From assembly GCA_938005345.1 (NCBI GenBank), contig CALLNG010000447.1:1-8062 (forward strand): 8,062 bases of DNA. Direction: 5' to 3'. The notes under the pieces are model-generated. The model ran no database searches and had not been told where the DNA came from. It saw only the letters and a list, made by a program, of their open reading frames with translations. This document shows positions 5,919 through 8,062 of the stretch, piece by piece. Numbering within the stretch: position 1 is the first letter of the stretch; the number at the start of each line of letters is the position of its first letter. The translations under genes were made by a program, and so were the position numbers. This DNA comes from an uncultured Clostridia bacterium (GTDB lineage Bacteria > Bacillota > Clostridia > RUG12999).

Positions 5919-6584
5919 TTGGAAATTGCAAAGCGTACCGTTATTGTTGGACATTATGGAAGCGGAAAAACTGAAGTTGCACTCAACTTAGCATTGCGGC
6001 TTCGAAAAGTAGGAAATTCTGTAACCATTGTTGATTTGGATACAGTGAATCCGTATTTCCGAACCAATGATGTCAGAGAAAAATTAACCGCTTTGGGAAT
6101 TTGCGTTATTGCGCCGATTTATGCAAACACAAATTTAGATTTGCCTGCACTTCCGCCGGAAGTGTATGCCGCCTTTGAAAAAACAGAGGACTATGTAATA
6201 TTTGATGTGGGAGGGGACGATGAAGGTGCAACAGCGCTTGGGCAATATAAGGCGAGATTTGAAGCATTGCCATATGAAATGTTAGCGGTTGTAAATCAGA
6301 AACGTCCTTTAACATCGACAGCGGAAGAAATCGTGCAAAGTGTACGTTTCATAGAACAGTCTTCCCGCCTGCGGGTAAGCGGACTGGTAAATAACACCAA
6401 TTTATCCTATCTCACAACCCCGCAGGAAATATTAGAGGGGATGCCAGAGGTGGAACGTGCAGCGGATGACTTACAAGTTCCCATTAAATGGACGACTGTA
6501 CGGCGGGATATTGCGCCGCAGCTGAATATAGCAAATTTATTTGAATTGGATTTGCAGCTTCAACTGCCGGGAGGCAGAGGCTGA
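5919..6584 (+). CDS. P-loop NTPase of unknown role, linked to 2-oxoacid oxidoreductase
   Basis: A 221-residue cytoplasmic nucleotide-binding protein of the SIMIBI/ParA-MinD-like class, starting at TTG. The P-loop is GHYGSGKTE at residues 11-19. It has the classical Lys17 but lacks the extra 'signature' lysine of the ParA/MinD KGGxGKT form. A conserved-looking switch segment VDLDTVNPYFRTND covers 38-51. The Walker B/switch II-like segment is FDVGGDDEGATALGQ at 95-109. NQKRP (126-130) and GLVNNTNL (155-162) resemble the base-recognition part of such folds. There is no CPC motif of Mrp/NBP35 iron-sulfur carriers and no membrane segment. It is the first gene of an operon with ferredoxin and oxidoreductase subunits, 31 bp upstream of the ferredoxin. 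A role in maturation or regulation of the oxidoreductase is a guess from context. Family-level call good, function unknown. Confidence 0.85.
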   Translation: MEIAKRTVIVGHYGSGKTEVALNLALRLRKVGNSVTIVDLDTVNPYFRTNDVREKLTALGICVIAPIYANTNLDLPALPPEVYAAFEKTEDYVIFDVGGDDEGATALGQYKARFEALPYEMLAVVNQKRPLTSTAEEIVQSVRFIEQSSRLRVSGLVNNTNLSYLTTPQEILEGMPEVERAADDLQVPIKWTTVRRDIAPQLNIANLFELDLQLQLPGGRG

Positions 6585-6615
6585 GAATAGCGATACCTTT
6601 GATGGAGGTGAGAAA

Positions 6616-6819
6616 ATGGCAAAAATTAAAATTAATGTAGAGGCCTGTAAGGGCTGTGGGCTGTGTACAACGGCCTGTCCGCTTCATTTGCTTTCTATGG
6701 CAGAAAAAATGAATAAAAAAGGATTCCGCCCAGCGCAAATTTTGGAAATGGAAAAGTGTGTAGGGTGCGCGTCCTGCGCAACAATCTGCCCCGACTGTGT
6801 GATAGAAGTCGATAAGTAA
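6616..6819 (+). CDS. 2[4Fe-4S] ferredoxin-like subunit of a 2-oxoacid oxidoreductase
   Basis: A 67-residue protein with two Cys motifs for [4Fe-4S] clusters. The first is CKGCGLCTTACP with Cys11, 14, 17 and 21; the second is CVGCASCATICP with Cys48, 51, 54 and 58. An additional Cys61 follows in CPDC. It probably carries electrons from the oxidoreductase core as its delta subunit (VorD/PorD/KorD-like) or acts as a free ferredoxin; the position directly before the alpha subunit favours a subunit. The ATG at 6616 has a strong GGAGGTGA site at 6604-6611. The same frame extends upstream to 6541, but that part overlaps the NTPase gene in another frame and has no ribosome binding site. Function secure, symbol uncertain. 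Confidence 0.93.
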   Translation: MAKIKINVEACKGCGLCTTACPLHLLSMAEKMNKKGFRPAQILEMEKCVGCASCATICPDCVIEVDK

Positions 6820-6850
6820 GAAGTAAAGTGAAACAGTAATGAAATAGATT

Positions 6851-6854
6851 GGAG
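6851..6854 (+). promoter_or_regulatory. Ribosome binding site that sets the GTG start of vorB
   Basis: GGAG lies 10 bases before GTG 6865. The alternative GTG at 6856 is only one base after the site, too close to use. The next ATG, at 6883, is too far downstream. Confidence 0.65.
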
Positions 6855-6864
6855 CGTGAAATCA

Positions 6865-7929
6865 GTGTCAGAAAAAGTATTAATGAAAGGAAATGAAGCG
6901 CTGGCAGAAGCCGCTATCCGTGCTGGCTGCCGGTTGTTTTTTGGGTATCCGATTACGCCGCAGACAGAAGTTTCGGCTTATATGTCTAAGCGGATGCCAC
7001 AGGTGGACGGCCTGTTTTTACAAGCAGAAAGCGAAGTAGCAGCAATTAATATGGTATATGGAGCCGCTGGGGCAGGGGCTAGGGTGATGACATCTTCCTC
7101 CAGTCCTGGGATTAGCCTAAAACAGGAAGGAATATCTTATATTGCAGCATCGGATTTACCCTGCTTGATTGTAAATATTGTTCGTGGAGGCCCGGGATTA
7201 GGCGGTATTCAGCCGGCACAGTCAGATTATTTCCAGGCTGTGAAGGGCGGCGGACATGGAGATTACCACCTGATTGTACTCGCACCGGCATCAGTGCAAG
7301 AACTTGTTGATTTAACTGCAGAAGCATTTGACCTTGGCGACATATACCGTATGCCGGTTATGATTATGGGTGACGGTATGTTGGGTCAGATGATGGAGCC
7401 CATTACATTTCATGAGATGAAGAGCCGGGAGATACCAGAAAAAACATGGGCGACAACCGGAACCAAAATGAAACGTAAAAAAAATGTTGTCAATTCTTTG
7501 TATTTAACGCCAGAAGAACTGGAAGAATTGAACAATCAACGGGCGGGGCGTTATGCACAGATACAGGAAAAGGAAGTCAAGGTGGAATTGCAGCAATTAG
7601 AAGATGCAGATGTTGTGTTAGTGGCATATGGAGTAACAGCGAGAATTGCCAAAACAGCAATGGGAATTGCAAGAGAAAAAGGAATGAAGGTAGGATTAAT
7701 CCGTCCCATCACTTTATGGCCGTTCCCCAAAAAAGAAATTGCACTGGCGGCAAAAACGGCAAAATGCTTTTTAACTGTGGAAATGAGCCAGGGACAGATG
7801 GTGGAAGATGTACGTTTGGCGGTAAATGGAGAAAAACCAGTCCATTTCTACGGACGTAATGGTGGAATTGTTCCAACGCCGGATGAAATTGTGGCAGAAA
7901 TAGAGAAACTGCTGGGAGGTGCGAAATAA
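6865..7929 (+). CDS. vorB: 2-oxoacid:ferredoxin oxidoreductase alpha subunit (VorB/KorA type)
   Basis: A 354-residue subunit of a thiamine-diphosphate enzyme that converts 2-oxoacids and CoA to acyl-CoA, CO2 and reduced ferredoxin. The start MSEKVLMKGNEALAEAAIRAGC matches the usual VorB opening. GYPITPQTE is at residues 27-35. QAESEVAAINMVYGAAGAG (53-71) and the TSSSSPG turn (76-82) are typical of the pyrimidine-binding domain. The long motif at 108-135 contains GGPGLGGIQPAQSDYF and GGGHGDYH. The last third is a transketolase C-terminal-like domain. Close resemblance to proteins annotated as 3-methyl-2-oxobutanoate (2-oxoisovalerate) oxidoreductase VorB suggests branched-chain substrates, but 2-oxoglutarate (KorA) cannot be excluded by eye. 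It begins 45 bp after the ferredoxin, and its stop overlaps the beta-subunit start by one base (TAATG). Confidence 0.92.
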   Translation: MSEKVLMKGNEALAEAAIRAGCRLFFGYPITPQTEVSAYMSKRMPQVDGLFLQAESEVAAINMVYGAAGAGARVMTSSSSPGISLKQEGISYIAASDLPCLIVNIVRGGPGLGGIQPAQSDYFQAVKGGGHGDYHLIVLAPASVQELVDLTAEAFDLGDIYRMPVMIMGDGMLGQMMEPITFHEMKSREIPEKTWATTGTKMKRKKNVVNSLYLTPEELEELNNQRAGRYAQIQEKEVKVELQQLEDADVVLVAYGVTARIAKTAMGIAREKGMKVGLIRPITLWPFPKKEIALAAKTAKCFLTVEMSQGQMVEDVRLAVNGEKPVHFYGRNGGIVPTPDEIVAEIEKLLGGAK

Positions 7930-8062
7930 TGGCAAAGGTATTTGAACGGCCTCACGCACTGTCCGATGTGACGTTACATTACTGTCCGGGGTGTACCCAC
8001 GGTATTGTACACCGGTTAGTAGCAGAGGTTATAGATGAACTAGGCATTGAAGGGGATACTGT
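7929..8062 (+). CDS. 2-oxoacid:ferredoxin oxidoreductase beta subunit, TPP-binding (partial)
   Basis: The first 44 residues are present; the gene is cut by the window end. The start ATG shares one base with the vorB stop, pointing to translational coupling. The visible part contains HYCPGCTHGIVHRLVAE (residues 17-33), the opening motif of the TPP-binding beta subunits (VorA/KorB). The Cys residues of CPGC resemble the cluster-ligand start seen in related PFOR beta subunits. It should pair with the alpha subunit just upstream. A gamma subunit, the usual next gene, would lie beyond the window. Naming as vorA or korB is left open because substrate is not decided. Confidence 0.9.
   Translation, partial: MAKVFERPHALSDVTLHYCPGCTHGIVHRLVAEVIDELGIEGDT

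Noticed and set aside
6541..6615. N-terminal extension of the ferredoxin
   Set aside because: The upstream codons overlap the NTPase gene and lack a ribosome binding site; the ATG at 6616 has a strong one at ideal spacing.
1..8062. CRISPR arrays, tRNA or rRNA genes, insertion sequences, phage or toxin-antitoxin genes
   Set aside because: I looked for regular repeats, cloverleaf-like segments, transposase motifs and small paired frames and found none I could support.

Overview
The window looks like chromosomal DNA from an anaerobic, moderately low-GC Firmicute, most likely a Clostridia member. Supporting signs are strong AGGAGG-type ribosome binding sites, the nadK-argR-recN gene run typical of Clostridia, a ferredoxin-dependent 2-oxoacid oxidoreductase operon (anaerobic metabolism), and a cysteine-rich protein of spore-coat-like composition. 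No rRNA, tRNA, CRISPR array, insertion sequence or phage gene is visible. I did not find an obviously new multi-gene system. The least-understood parts are the cysteine-rich protein and the P-loop NTPase that leads the oxidoreductase operon.

Layout. (1) Positions 49-1002, minus strand: an unrecognised 317-residue protein with Cys/Asn-rich N-terminus and Cys-rich tail, with a possible terminator at the window edge. (2) Positions 1003-1195: a divergent intergenic region with sigma-A-like promoter elements for the plus-strand genes, an ARG-box-like site at the expected transcription start, and a small dyad/hairpin with a GTAA loop. (3) Positions 1196-5792, plus strand: four tightly packed genes (gaps of 12, 15 and 19 bp) that look like one operon: a family-1-type solute-binding lipoprotein, NAD kinase, the arginine repressor ArgR, and the DNA repair ATPase RecN. 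(4) Positions 5793-5918: a second promoter region with a perfect TATAAT and a hairpin at the predicted 5' end of the message. (5) Positions 5919 to the window end, plus strand: a P-loop NTPase, a two-cluster ferredoxin, the alpha subunit of a VorB/KorA-type 2-oxoacid:ferredoxin oxidoreductase, and the start of the TPP-binding beta subunit, cut by the window end.

How the genes work together. The last operon should encode an enzyme that oxidatively decarboxylates 2-oxoacids (probably branched-chain ones) to acyl-CoA and passes electrons to ferredoxin; the role of the NTPase is unknown. The middle operon mixes unrelated housekeeping jobs (NADP supply, arginine control, double-strand break repair) behind a solute-binding lipoprotein that has no permease beside it. 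If the ARG-box-like site is real, ArgR would control its own operon. Three starts were moved inward from the longest reading frame on ribosome-binding-site grounds: ATG 1196, TTG 5919 and GTG 6865. The ferredoxin starts at ATG 6616.
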